From Streptomyces humi (GTDB taxonomy: Bacteria > Actinomycetota > Actinomycetes > Streptomycetales > Streptomycetaceae): DNA of 38,837 nucleotides. Location of the stretch: the NCBI RefSeq assembly GCF_001005085.2, contig NZ_LBMU02000063.1, forward strand, positions 1-38,837, given 5' to 3'. Positions 7,902 to 18,116 of this stretch are shown piece after piece (position 1 is the first letter of the stretch; each line of letters opens with the position of its first letter). The notes beneath the pieces were generated by a model. It searched no databases, had not been told where the DNA came from, and saw only the letters and a program-made list of their open reading frames with translations. A program made the position numbers and the translations under genes.

Positions 7902-9698
7902 ATGCGTCGCCCTGTCGCGCGGAAACTCACCGTCCTGGCGGTCTCGGCCGTCGTGGTGTCGGTAGGGGCGGCCGCGCCCCCGGCCCACTCCGGCGGCACG
8001 GCCGTCCGGAAGAGCCCGGTCGCCGTCGGGTACGGTGGCGCCGTCTCCAGCGTCGACGCGGACGCCACCGCCGCCGGGATCGAGGTACTGCGCAAGGGCG
8101 GCAACGCGGTCGACGCGGCCGTGGCGACCGCCGCGGCGCTCGGCGTCACCGAGCCCTACTCGTCCGGCATCGGCGGAGGCGGCTACTTCGTCTACTACGA
8201 CGCCAGGTCCCGGACCGTCCACACCATCGACGGCCGCGAGACCGCGCCGCTGACCGCCGACTCGAACCTGTTCGTGGAGAACGGCACACCGCTCGCCTTC
8301 GCGGACGCGGTGAGCAGCGGCCTGAGCGTCGGCACGCCGGGCACGCCCGCAACCTGGCAGTCGGCGCTGGACCGGTGGGGGACCGAGCGGCTCGGCACGG
8401 TCCTGAAGCCGGCCGAGCGGATCGCCGACAAGGGGTTCGTCGTGGACGACACCTTCCGCTCGCAGACCGCCGCGAACGAGACCCGGTTCCGGTACTTCCC
8501 CGACACGGCGAAGCTGTTCCTGCCGGGCGGGCAGCTGCCGGTGGTCGGATCCGCCTTCAAGAACCCCGAGCTGGCCCGTACGTACCGGGAGCTGGGCAGG
8601 AAGGGGATCGGGACGGTCTACCGGGGCGACCTCGGCAAGGACATCGTGTCGACCGTCAACAACCCGCCGGTGGACCCGGGTTCGGGGTGGAAGGCGCGGG
8701 CGGGCAAGCTGTCCGCGAAGGACCTCGCCGCCTACCGCGCGAAGTCGCAGGCGCCGACCGAGACGTCGTACCGCGGGCTGAAGGTGTACTCGATCGCGCC
8801 GTCCTCGTCCGGCGGGACGACGGTCGGGGAAGCGCTCAACATCCTGGAGAACACCGACCTCGCCAAGGCCGGAGAGGTGCAGTACCTGCACCACTTCATC
8901 GAGGCGAGCCGGATCTCCTTCGCCGACCGGGGGCGCTGGGTCGGCGACCCCGCGTTCGAGGACGTGCCGACGAAGGGGCTGCTGTCCCAGCGGTACGCCG
9001 ACGAGCGGGCGAAACTGATCAGTGACGACGCCGTGCTGACCAGCCCGGTCGCGCCGGGCGACCCCAACGACCCGGGCTCGACGGGAACTCCGGCGCCGAC
9101 CACGTACGAGGGGGAGAACACCACTCACCTCACCGTCGCCGACAAGTGGGGCAACGTCGTCTCCTACACGCTGACCATCGAGCAGACCGGTGGCAGCGCG
9201 ATCACGGTTCCCGGGCGGGGGTTCCTGCTCAACAACGAGCTGACCGACTTCTCGTTCGCCCCGGCGAACCCCGCGGTGCACGACCCGAACCTGCCCGGTC
9301 CCGGGAAGCGGCCGCGGTCCTCCATCTCACCGACGATCGTGCTCGACAAGGCGAACCGGCCGGTGGTCGCGGTGGGGTCGCCCGGTGGGGCGACCATCAT
9401 CACCACCGTGCTCCAGGTGCTGACCGAGTTCCTCGACCGGCACCTGCCGTTGGTGGACGCGATCGCGGCGCCTCGTGCCTCGCAGCGGAACGCCGCCAAG
9501 ACCGAGTTGGAACCGGCGCTGTACAACGACCCCGTGCTGCGGGGGAAGTTGGAGGCGATCGGCCATTCGTTCTCTTTGAACCCGGAGATCGGAGCGGCGA
9601 CCGGGGTGCAGCGGTTGCCCGGTGGGAAGTGGCTGGCCGCGGCTGAGACCGTGCGGCGGGGTGGAGGGTCGGCCGCCGTGGTGGATCCTGCGCCGTAG
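7902..9698 (+). CDS. ggt: Secreted gamma-glutamyltranspeptidase
   Basis: This 598-residue Ntn-hydrolase precursor hydrolyses or transfers the gamma-glutamyl group of glutathione and related compounds. A signal peptide covers about residues 1-32 (RRPVARKLTVLAVSAVVVS core, then an Ala/Pro-rich cleavage region). The enzyme is expected to self-cleave before Thr407 in NTTHLTVADKWGN, giving large and small subunits. The downstream FLLNNELTDFS, GKRPRSSISPTIV and GSPGGATIIT stretches match the family's small-subunit motifs. The ATG at 7902 is used because GGAGG ends 5 bases before it; an in-frame GTG at 7896 overlaps that ribosome binding site. It converges on the Clp ATPase gene. A second, unsecreted GGT-like gene lies at 29048-30853. 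Confidence 0.95.
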   Translation: MRRPVARKLTVLAVSAVVVSVGAAAPPAHSGGTAVRKSPVAVGYGGAVSSVDADATAAGIEVLRKGGNAVDAAVATAAALGVTEPYSSGIGGGGYFVYYDARSRTVHTIDGRETAPLTADSNLFVENGTPLAFADAVSSGLSVGTPGTPATWQSALDRWGTERLGTVLKPAERIADKGFVVDDTFRSQTAANETRFRYFPDTAKLFLPGGQLPVVGSAFKNPELARTYRELGRKGIGTVYRGDLGKDIVSTVNNPPVDPGSGWKARAGKLSAKDLAAYRAKSQAPTETSYRGLKVYSIAPSSSGGTTVGEALNILENTDLAKAGEVQYLHHFIEASRISFADRGRWVGDPAFEDVPTKGLLSQRYADERAKLISDDAVLTSPVAPGDPNDPGSTGTPAPTTYEGENTTHLTVADKWGNVVSYTLTIEQTGGSAITVPGRGFLLNNELTDFSFAPANPAVHDPNLPGPGKRPRSSISPTIVLDKANRPVVAVGSPGGATIITTVLQVLTEFLDRHLPLVDAIAAPRASQRNAAKTELEPALYNDPVLRGKLEAIGHSFSLNPEIGAATGVQRLPGGKWLAAAETVRRGGGSAAVVDPAP

Positions 9699-9716
9699 AC
9701 GCCGGGTGCGGCTGCC

Positions 9717-9772
9717 TGGGGGGCTGGTCGCGCCCACGCGGCGGAGCCTCATGTCAGCACAGCCCCGCGTCC

Positions 9773-9775
<3 letters not shown>
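9717..9775. repeat. Streptomyces-type intergenic palindromic element, copy 1
   Basis: The 74-bp gap between two convergent genes is filled by a GGGGCTGGTCGCG...CAGCCCCGCG element (arms GGGGCTG 9720-9726 and CAGCCCC 9760-9766). GGCTGGTCGCG recurs in the element at 18150 and, as the complement CGCGACCAGCC, at 20957. It may also serve as a two-way terminator. Confidence 0.6.
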
Positions 9776-12319
<2,544 letters not shown>

Positions 12320-12412
12320 GAGCGTTCGTTCCGTTCCGGCGTCCCGGCGCCTGGCGGGACGCGCTCGCTGGTCGACGTGCCGGTCCACGCGGGTGCCCCT
12401 CGCAGGGCCCGG

Positions 12413-12754
12413 TCACACCACCTTCGCACGCCCGCCCATGGGGGGCATGTCCAGCGGTTCGGGCAGCGGGCCGACGGGCGGGACGGCATCGGCCTGGGCG
12501 GCCGGTCGGGCGTCGTGCGTGGTCAGGAAGGTGGTCCGGGAGGCCGTCGGACGCCGCAGCGGCTCCATCACCCGGCGTGCGGACTCGCCGTCGAGGCCGG
12601 TGGCCCGCTCGTCCAGGACGAGGACCGGGGTGTCGCGCACCAGTGCCCGCGCGATCGCCACCCGCCGCTGCCGGCCATCGGGAGAGCTGCCGTCCGCCGG
12701 GCCCCACCCGGTCCGTCGTCGGGGCGGGACGTGCCTCGGGTGATTCCTCGGCAC
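12413..12754 (-). pseudogene. Decayed ABC transporter ATPase fragment
   Basis: The frame encodes only the C-terminal half of an ABC ATPase: a damaged signature SPDGRQRRVAIARALVRD (normally LSGGQRQRV...), Walker B and D-loop region PVLVLDERATGLDGES (normally LDEPTTGLDxES), and an H-loop FLTTHDARPAAQADAV. There is no Walker A or N-terminal domain. Upstream sequence in all leftward frames shows no ABC coding. The first ~20 residues (PRNHPRHVPPRRR) and the tail are unrelated low-complexity sequence. The fragment ends about 90 bases before the Clp start codon, so the Clp promoter or leader overlaps the relic. I infer a remnant of an exporter ATPase left by deletion. The recognisable part spans roughly 12480-12695. 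Confidence 0.7.
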
Positions 12755-12946
12755 GGCTGGTCAAGGAGAAAACCTGGAATTGCCGCCGTATCGCATCCGA
12801 CGGATATCGTCGGGCAGGCCGCCGCGGTCCACAGCTGAATTCTTTCCGGCCGGGTGATCGGCCACAGTCTGCGGAATGCGGTGACCGGTGAGATCTTCGC
12901 GTGCCGCCGGCACATCGCCCTTCCGCCGCCTCGGGCGGCCCGGGGC

Positions 12947-12984
12947 GCGGACCGGCGAGGGAGGGCGTTCCCTCGCCGGTCCGC
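12947..12984 (-). terminator. Strong terminator hairpin, 16-bp perfect stem
   Basis: GCGGACCGGCGAGGGA (12947-12962) and its exact complement (12969-12984) enclose a 6-base loop. It lies 28 bases past the stop codon of the small leftward gene 13013-13129, which is the most likely gene it serves. No T-run follows, as is usual in this genus. Confidence 0.7.
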
Positions 12985-13012
12985 CCGCCGCGAACGGTGT
13001 CACGTCACGGAA

Positions 13013-13129
13013 TCAGCGGCCGCCGGTGATCGGGCGGGGCGGCCGGCCGCCCTGAGGCGGAGGCGGCGGCGGTACCGGGCGCCGCCGCGTGGGCCGAGGG
13101 ACCGGTACCCGCATGCGCACGTTTTCCAT
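13013..13129 (-). CDS. Small Pro/Arg-rich protein, 38 residues
   Basis: The peptide begins MENVRMRVPVPRPTRRR, continues with a run of six prolines (VPPPPPPQGG) and ends PRPITGGR. It is highly basic and has no signal peptide or membrane segment. Support for a real gene: GAAGGAG stands 5 bases before the ATG, a TATACC -10-like hexamer lies about 50 bases upstream (13179-13184), a 7-bp leader hairpin is at 13151-13171, and a 16-bp-stem terminator follows the stop. I do not recognise the family. It could be a small regulatory or nucleic-acid-binding protein, or a translated leader. It is not fused to the map gene, which ends 141 bases upstream. Confidence 0.55.
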   Translation of the reverse strand: MENVRMRVPVPRPTRRRPVPPPPPPQGGRPPRPITGGR

Positions 13130-13269
13130 GTGAACTCCTTCGCTGCCGGGGGCGGCCCTTTCCCGGCCGCCTCGGACAGGTATAAGGGCGCCCTGATGGG
13201 GCTGCTCGGCGGCACAGGCAACTCTTGGTCGGGCATGCGGTGACAGGTGAAGCCCGGAGGCCGGCTGTG

Positions 13270-14049
13270 TCAGGCCTTTGAATTGCGTTCGGTGAGGACG
13301 CGCGGTCCGGCCTCCGTGATCGCCACCGTGTGCTCCGCGTGGGCCGCGCGGGAGCCGTCGTTGGTGCGCAGGGTCCAGCCGTCGGGGGCCGCGTGGTAGC
13401 CGTCCCCGCCGCCGCCGATCAGCATGGGCTCGATCGCGATGACCAGGCCCCGCCGCAGGGGCATGCCGCGGCCGGGGCGCCCCTCGTTCGGCACCCCCGG
13501 GTCCTCGTGCATACGGCGGCCGATGCCGTGTCCGCCGAAGTCCTCCGGGATGCCGTAGCCGGCCTCCCGGCACACCCGGCCGATCGCGTGCGCGATGTCG
13601 CCGATGCGGTTGCCGACCACGGCGGCCGCGATGCCCGCCGCCAGCGCCCGCTCGGCGGTCTCGACGAGCCGGGTGTCCGCCGGGCGCGGTCTGCCGACCG
13701 TGAAGCTGATCGCCGAGTCGCCGACCCAGCCGTCCAGTTCGGCGCCGCAGTCGATGGAGACCAGGTCGCCGTCGCGCAGCCGGTACGCGGTCGGGATGCC
13801 GTGCACGATCGCGTCGTTCACGGAGGCGCAGACGACGGCGGGGAACGGGGTGGGCGCGAACGAGGGCCGGTAGCCGAGGAAGGGCGAGGAGGCGCCGGCC
13901 TCGCGGAGCACTCCCCGGGCCACCTCGTCCAGCTCCAGCAGCGAGACGCCGACGTCGGCGGCCTCCCGTACGGCTGTCAGGGCCCGTCCGACGACCTGGC
14001 CGGCCGCGTACATGGCGTCGATCGATGTGTCTGTCTTCAGTTCCACCAT
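13270..14049 (-). CDS. map: Methionine aminopeptidase, type I
   Basis: This cytosolic 259-residue metalloenzyme removes the N-terminal methionine from new proteins. Metal-binding residues are visible: Asp in SIDCGAELDGWVGDSAI, His in FGGHGIGRRMHE, Glu in IAIEPM, and Glu in HAEHTVAI. HGIP in NDAIVHGIPTAYRL is the substrate-side histidine motif. There is no N-terminal zinc-finger extension (type Ia). The gene is divergent from an XRE regulator across 44 bp. A TATATT hexamer (14057-14062, complement) lies 8 bases upstream of the start codon, so the message may be leaderless or nearly so. Streptomyces usually carry another map in the ribosomal-protein region, so this is likely a secondary copy under its own control. 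Confidence 0.94.
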   Translation of the reverse strand: MVELKTDTSIDAMYAAGQVVGRALTAVREAADVGVSLLELDEVARGVLREAGASSPFLGYRPSFAPTPFPAVVCASVNDAIVHGIPTAYRLRDGDLVSIDCGAELDGWVGDSAISFTVGRPRPADTRLVETAERALAAGIAAAVVGNRIGDIAHAIGRVCREAGYGIPEDFGGHGIGRRMHEDPGVPNEGRPGRGMPLRRGLVIAIEPMLIGGGGDGYHAAPDGWTLRTNDGSRAAHAEHTVAITEAGPRVLTERNSKA

Positions 14050-14093
14050 GCCAATTAATATACCGGTTTACTCGACCGGGTTAGAATGACGGC
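14050..14093. promoter_or_regulatory. 44-bp divergent promoter region with direct repeats
   Basis: The AT-rich gap between map and the XRE gene holds two direct repeats, ACCGGTTTA (14062-14070) and ACCGGGTTA (14075-14083), 13 bases apart. It also holds -10-like hexamers TATATT (complement of 14057-14062) for map and TAGAAT (14082-14087) for the XRE gene. The -10 elements lie only 6-8 bases from the start codons, so both messages may be leaderless. The repeats are placed to allow one regulator to block both promoters. Confidence 0.55.
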
Positions 14094-14345
14094 ATGGTGC
14101 GCACCCCCCTCACCCCGGAAGAACGTGAACGCGGCGAGCGGCTCGGCGGGCTGCTGCGCGAGGCGCGCGGCGCCCGGAGCATGACGGAGGTGGCCGCCGA
14201 GGCGGGCATCTCGGCCGAGACCCTCCGCAAGATCGAGACCGGGCGGGCCCCGACCCCGGCGTTCTTCACCGTCGCCGCCCTCGCCCGCGCGCTCGGCCTG
14301 TCGATGGACGACCTGGTGGCGCGGTGCGCCCTCGTCCCCGCCTGA
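14094..14345 (+). CDS. XRE-family helix-turn-helix regulator
   Basis: This 83-residue protein is essentially one Cro/CI-type HTH domain: LGGLLREARGARSMTEVAAEAGISAETLRKIETGRAPTP, then helices FFTVAALARALGLSMDDLV. It has no ligand or dimer domain beyond the HTH. It is divergent from the methionine aminopeptidase gene, and the direct repeats in the shared gap make it the likely regulator of both itself and map; this is inferred from position. The ATG at 14094 has no Shine-Dalgarno, and a TAGAAT -10-like box ends 6 bases before it, consistent with leaderless translation. A GTG follows at 14097. A perfect hairpin begins 2 bases after the stop. Confidence 0.9.
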   Translation: MVRTPLTPEERERGERLGGLLREARGARSMTEVAAEAGISAETLRKIETGRAPTPAFFTVAALARALGLSMDDLVARCALVPA

Positions 14346-14346
14346 C

Positions 14347-14374
14347 GCTCATCGGCCGGCGCCGGGCGATGAGC
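14347..14374 (+). terminator. Terminator after the XRE gene
   Basis: GCTCATCG (14347-14354) and CGATGAGC (14367-14374) form a perfect 8-bp stem around a GC-rich, itself self-complementary loop, starting 2 bases past the stop codon. Confidence 0.65.
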
Positions 14375-14412
14375 GCGCTCTGCGCGTCTCCTGAAAACTC
14401 CCCGTAGCAGCC

Positions 14413-14439
14413 CCGTAACACGTCTGGTGTTGCCTACGG
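14413..14439 (+). promoter_or_regulatory. Inverted repeat upstream of the conserved hypothetical gene
   Basis: CCGTA (14413-14417) and TACGG (14435-14439) flank AACAC-N5-GTGTT (14417-14431). The element ends 34 bases before the ATG at 14474 and could be an operator or leader hairpin. Confidence 0.35.
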
Positions 14440-14473
14440 AACCGGAGTGTTCCGGTCTGGCGGGAGTTGGGCG

Positions 14474-15835
14474 ATGACTGTGGATCAGCTCCCGGGCCGG
14501 GTACGGGAGTTCGCGAACTACCTGAACGGTCTGCTGGCGCGCCTGGACCAGGGCGGCGGCTGGTGCGCCGTGTTCTGGCAGCGTGACCCCGACGGCATGC
14601 GGGCCTGCCTGGACGGACGCGAGGTGCCGCCCTGGGACGTCGTGGCGGCGCTCCTCCAGGACCTCGCCACCGGCTACGGTCCCGAGGCCGCCGTGTCCGA
14701 GGCGGAGCGGGCCCGGCCGCTGCACGCGGACGCTCTCGCCGCGTACGACGCCCGGCCGGGCGCCGGGGACGACCTGAGCGACCGCCTCGACGTCATGCTC
14801 CGCGAACAGCGCTACGCCGCCGAACGGCTGGCCCAGCTCGGCCGCGCGCTCGGCTCCGCGCACTCCAGGGAGGAGGCCGAGTCGCTGAACCTCGACCTCG
14901 CCTGGGCCCGCGACGACCACGAACGGGCGTCCGCCCGGTGCGCCGAACTCCGGTCCCGCCTGTCCCGGCTGTCCCGGCTGGACGCAGGGCCGACGGACGC
15001 ACCGGCGGCCGGGGGAGCGGCCGCCGGAGACCTCGACGGGCGGGTCACCGGTGGTGCCGGGTCCGGGAGCGGGGATGGTTCCGGTGCCGCGGTTCCCGCG
15101 CCCGTCCCTGCCAAGCAGCGCAAGCGGCGGCGTGGCAGTGCCCGGTTCGCCGGGATGTCCGCCGACGAGGCCGCGCCCTCCGTCGTACCGCGGACGCCCG
15201 CGCCTCCCGGTCCGGCCGACGGCAGGCGCAGGCCGCGCGGCGCCCGGTTCGCCGGCGGTGCCGAGGCGGCGGCGCGGCCGGAGCCGGTGCAGGCGCCGCC
15301 CGACGAGGACGCCGGGCAGGCCGTGGCCGGGGCCGTGGAGCTGCTGGTACGGCTGCGGGCGGAGGGCCGCAGCGGCGAGGCGCACGCGCTGCTCGCCGAG
15401 ATCGCGCAGTGGCCCGCTCCACGGCTCCCGCCGCTCGCGGACGCGCTCCGAACGGCCGGCCTCGACGCCGACTGGGCCACGCTGCTCTGGGAGGCGGCCT
15501 CCCTGCCGCCCGACCGCCTCGTGACGGTCGCCGACGCCCTCGCCGGCGCGGACAGGGCCGAGGACGCCCGGCAGATCCTGCGCCAGGGCGTGGTCCGTCC
15601 CGCGGCCGAGATCGGCGCGGCCGTCCTCGCCCTGGACACGGCGGGCCGCCATCGCGAGGCACGTGCCCTGCTGGACACCTGCGTCCAGGTCCGCGCCCCG
15701 GAGGAGGCGGCACGGTGCGCGGAGCCGGATCCGCGGCGCCTGGTCCCGCTGCTCCTCGGCTCGGCACAGGCGATCTCGGACCAGCGCCACCGGGATCTGC
15801 TGCACGCGCTCAGGGTGGCGGGCCTCGCGTCCTGA
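14474..15835 (+). CDS. Conserved hypothetical protein with coiled-coil and helical-repeat-like C-terminus
   Basis: This 453-residue cytosolic protein has no signal peptide or membrane segment. Residues 1-75 form a compact start (PGRVREFANYLNGLLARL, GGGWCAVFWQRDP, VPPWDVVAALLQDL). Residues 95-155 look like a coiled coil (LREQRYAAERLAQLGRALG, DDHERASARCAELRSRLSRL). A disordered Ala/Gly/Pro/Arg linker follows (about 160-275), with basic KQRKRRRGSARFAG and RRRPRGARFAG, a short RGxARFAG motif used twice. The C-terminal ~180 residues are helical repeats like pentatricopeptide or TPR arms (AVELLVRLRAEGRSGEAHALLAEIA, ARQILRQGV). I know similar Streptomyces hypotheticals without a function. GGGAG stands 7 bases before the ATG. 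Confidence 0.8.
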   Translation: MTVDQLPGRVREFANYLNGLLARLDQGGGWCAVFWQRDPDGMRACLDGREVPPWDVVAALLQDLATGYGPEAAVSEAERARPLHADALAAYDARPGAGDDLSDRLDVMLREQRYAAERLAQLGRALGSAHSREEAESLNLDLAWARDDHERASARCAELRSRLSRLSRLDAGPTDAPAAGGAAAGDLDGRVTGGAGSGSGDGSGAAVPAPVPAKQRKRRRGSARFAGMSADEAAPSVVPRTPAPPGPADGRRRPRGARFAGGAEAAARPEPVQAPPDEDAGQAVAGAVELLVRLRAEGRSGEAHALLAEIAQWPAPRLPPLADALRTAGLDADWATLLWEAASLPPDRLVTVADALAGADRAEDARQILRQGVVRPAAEIGAAVLALDTAGRHREARALLDTCVQVRAPEEAARCAEPDPRRLVPLLLGSAQAISDQRHRDLLHALRVAGLAS

Positions 15836-15913
15836 CCGGCGTGGCCGGGACGCCCCGCACTCCTCCACCAGGGTAGGAAACACGATCGACTCCGCGGCTT
15901 GACGACGATGGTC

Positions 15914-15942
15914 TTGGCAAGGACTCCGAGGAGGCTTACTTT
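15914..15942 (+). promoter_or_regulatory. Sigma-70-type promoter for nitrilase A
   Basis: TTGGCA (15914-15919), a 17-base spacer and TACTTT (15937-15942) form a good housekeeping-type promoter. The expected start point is near 15949, next to the palindrome CTACGGGCGTAG (15950-15961), which is placed as an operator would be, just ahead of the GAAGGAG ribosome binding site. Confidence 0.55.
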
Positions 15943-15949
15943 CGACCCT

Positions 15950-15961
15950 CTACGGGCGTAG
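15950..15961 (+). promoter_or_regulatory. Palindrome CTACG-GG-CGTAG at the expected transcript start
   Basis: Five-base arms around a 2-base centre lie between the candidate -10 box and the ribosome binding site of nitrilase A. Either an operator or a small 5' hairpin is possible. Confidence 0.35.
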
Positions 15962-15973
15962 AAGGAGCAGCTC

Positions 15974-16816
15974 ATGGCCAACGTCGTACGCGCCGCCCTG
16001 GTCCAGGCGACCTGGACCGGCGACACCGAGTCCATGGTGGCGAAACACGAGGTGCACGCCCGTGAGGCCGCCCGCCGGGGCGCGAAGATCATCGGATTTC
16101 AGGAGGTCTTCAACGCGCCCTACTTCTGCCAGGTCCAGGAACCCGAGCACTACCGCTGGGCCGAACCGGTCCCGGACGGCCCGACCGTCCGCCGTATGCG
16201 AGAACTCGCCCGTGAGACCGGCATGGTGATCGTCGTCCCCGTCTTCGAGGTCGAGCAGTCCGGCTTCTACTACAACACCGCCGCCGTGATCGACGCCGAC
16301 GGCAGCTACCTCGGCAAGTACCGCAAGCACCACATCCCGCAGGTCAAGGGCTTCTGGGAGAAGTACTACTTCAAACCGGGAAACCTGGGCTGGCCGGTCT
16401 TCGACACCGCCGTCGGCAAGGTCGGCGTGTACATCTGCTACGACCGCCACTTCCCCGAGGGATGGCGGGAACTCGGCCTCGGCGGAGCCCAGTTGGTGTA
16501 CAACCCGTCGGCCACCCACCGCGGACTCTCGTCGTACCTCTGGCGGCTGGAGCAGCCGGCCGCGGCCGTCGCCAACGAGTACTTCGTGGCCGCCATCAAC
16601 CGGGTGGGCCAGGAGGAGTACGGGGACAACGATTTCTACGGGACAAGCTATTTCGTCGATCCACGTGGGCAGTTCGTGGGGGAGGTCGCGAGCGACGAGA
16701 GCGAGGAACTCGTCGTCCGTGACCTCGACTTCGACCTGATCGACGAGGTGCGGCAGCAGTGGGCCTTCTACCGCGACCGCCGTCCCGACGCCTACGAAGG
16801 GCTGGTACAGCCGTGA
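15974..16816 (+). CDS. Nitrilase-superfamily amidohydrolase A (beta-ureidopropionase-like)
   Basis: This 280-residue carbon-nitrogen hydrolase probably converts N-carbamoyl-beta-alanine or a similar carbamoyl amino acid to the amino acid, CO2 and ammonia. The catalytic triad is Glu44 (FQEVF), Lys118 (GKYRKHHIP) and Cys155 (YICYDRHFPE). NPSATHRGLSSYLW and GDNDFYGTSYFVDP are typical of beta-ureidopropionase and N-carbamoylputrescine amidase relatives, so the second activity remains possible. GAAGGAG precedes the ATG. The last codons overlap the aminotransferase start (GTGA), which implies translational coupling. It is about 70% identical by eye to nitrilase B at 20041. The island context favours pyrimidine or hydantoin breakdown. 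Confidence 0.92.
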   Translation: MANVVRAALVQATWTGDTESMVAKHEVHAREAARRGAKIIGFQEVFNAPYFCQVQEPEHYRWAEPVPDGPTVRRMRELARETGMVIVVPVFEVEQSGFYYNTAAVIDADGSYLGKYRKHHIPQVKGFWEKYYFKPGNLGWPVFDTAVGKVGVYICYDRHFPEGWRELGLGGAQLVYNPSATHRGLSSYLWRLEQPAAAVANEYFVAAINRVGQEEYGDNDFYGTSYFVDPRGQFVGEVASDESEELVVRDLDFDLIDEVRQQWAFYRDRRPDAYEGLVQP

Positions 16817-18096
16817 ACGACCTCTTCGCCCGCCATCGCCAGGTCCTGCCCGACTGGCTGGCCCTCTACTACGACGAGCCGCTGGAGATCACACACGGCG
16901 AGGGCCGGCACGTCTGGGACGCGGACGGCAACCGCTACCTCGACTTCTTCGGTGGCATCCTCACCACGATGACCGCGCACGCGCTGCCCGAGGTGACGAA
17001 GGCGGTGAGTGAGCAGGCCGGCCGGATCATCCACTCCTCCACGCTCTACCTCAACCGTCCTATGGTCGAACTGGCGGAGCGTATCGCCCAGTTGAGCGGT
17101 ATCCCCGACGCCCGGGTGTTCTTCACGACGTCCGGCACCGAGGCCAACGACACGGCCCTGCTGCTGGCGACGACGTACCGCCGGACGAACACGGTCCTGG
17201 CGATGCGTAACAGCTACCACGGCCGTTCCTTCAGCTCGGTCGGCATCACCGGCAACAAGGGCTGGTCCCCGACCTCGCTGTCCCCGCTCCAGACGCTGTA
17301 CGTCCACGGTGGCGTTCGCACCCGGGGGCCGTTCGCCGAGCTGAACGACCGTGACTTCATCGCGGCCTGCGTCGCCGACCTGCGCGACCTGCTCGGCCAC
17401 ACCCGTCCGCCGGCCGCCCTGATCGCCGAACCGATCCAGGGCGTCGGCGGCTTCACCTCCCCGCCCGACGGGCTGTACGCGGCCTTCCGCAAGGTGCTCC
17501 AGGAACAGGGCATCCTCTGGATCGCCGACGAGGTGCAGACCGGCTGGGGGCGCACCGGCGAGCACTTCTGGGGCTGGCAGGCGCACGGGCAGAGCGGCCC
17601 GCCGGACATCCTCACCTTCGCCAAGGGCATCGGCAACGGCATGTCGATCGGCGGTGTGGTGGCCCGCTCCGAGATCATGAACTGCCTCGACTCCAACAGC
17701 ATCTCGACGTTCGGCGGCACCCAGATCACCATGGCGGCGGGCCTCGCCAACCTGTCGTACCTCCTGGAACACGACCTCCAGGGCAACGCCCGCCGGGTCG
17801 GCGGCCTGCTCATCGAACGCCTGCGGGCGGTCGCCGCCCAGCTGCCCGGGGTACGGGAGGTGAGGGGTCGCGGTCTGATGCTCGGCGTCGAACTGGTCAA
17901 GCCCGGCACGGACGAGGCCGACCCCAAGTCGGCCTCGGCGGTCCTGGAGGCGGCCCGGGAAGGCGGCCTCCTGATCGGCAAGGGCGGCGGCCACAACACG
18001 AGCGCGTTGCGCATCGCCCCGCCGCTGTCCCTCACGGTGGCGGAGGCGGAGGAGGGCGCGGCGATCCTCGAACAGGCCCTGAGGAGTGCCTACTAG
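16813..18096 (+). CDS. Class III aminotransferase, AGXT2/omega-amino-acid type
   Basis: This 427-residue PLP enzyme has the Schiff-base lysine K271 in TFAKGIGNGMSIGG, the PLP-binding Asp in IADEVQTGWGRTGE, and TSGTEAND for phosphate binding. NSYHGRSFSS and EPIQGVGGFTSPP resemble alanine-glyoxylate aminotransferase 2 and beta-alanine/beta-aminoisobutyrate:pyruvate aminotransferases. Following a ureidopropionase-like enzyme, the likely substrate is beta-alanine or beta-aminoisobutyrate, giving malonate semialdehyde or its methyl form; no dehydrogenase for that product lies in the window. The GTG start overlaps the nitrilase stop by the sequence GTGA. 4-Aminobutyrate is an alternative substrate. 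Confidence 0.92.
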   Translation: MNDLFARHRQVLPDWLALYYDEPLEITHGEGRHVWDADGNRYLDFFGGILTTMTAHALPEVTKAVSEQAGRIIHSSTLYLNRPMVELAERIAQLSGIPDARVFFTTSGTEANDTALLLATTYRRTNTVLAMRNSYHGRSFSSVGITGNKGWSPTSLSPLQTLYVHGGVRTRGPFAELNDRDFIAACVADLRDLLGHTRPPAALIAEPIQGVGGFTSPPDGLYAAFRKVLQEQGILWIADEVQTGWGRTGEHFWGWQAHGQSGPPDILTFAKGIGNGMSIGGVVARSEIMNCLDSNSISTFGGTQITMAAGLANLSYLLEHDLQGNARRVGGLLIERLRAVAAQLPGVREVRGRGLMLGVELVKPGTDEADPKSASAVLEAAREGGLLIGKGGGHNTSALRIAPPLSLTVAEAEEGAAILEQALRSAY

Positions 18097-18116
18097 GCGC
18101 TCCGCCGGAGGCGCCG

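Larger units (their letters stand above)
12320..13012. other. Intergenic stretch with ABC relic and terminator
   Basis: Apart from the ABC ATPase remnant and the strong hairpin at 12947-12984, I see nothing supportable. Open frames such as 12761-13003 (-) lack a ribosome binding site and recognisable protein. Confidence 0.5.

Noticed and set aside
12761..13003. 80-codon leftward frame over the strong terminator
   Set aside because: Its start region lies within the hairpin and the protein has no recognisable pattern.
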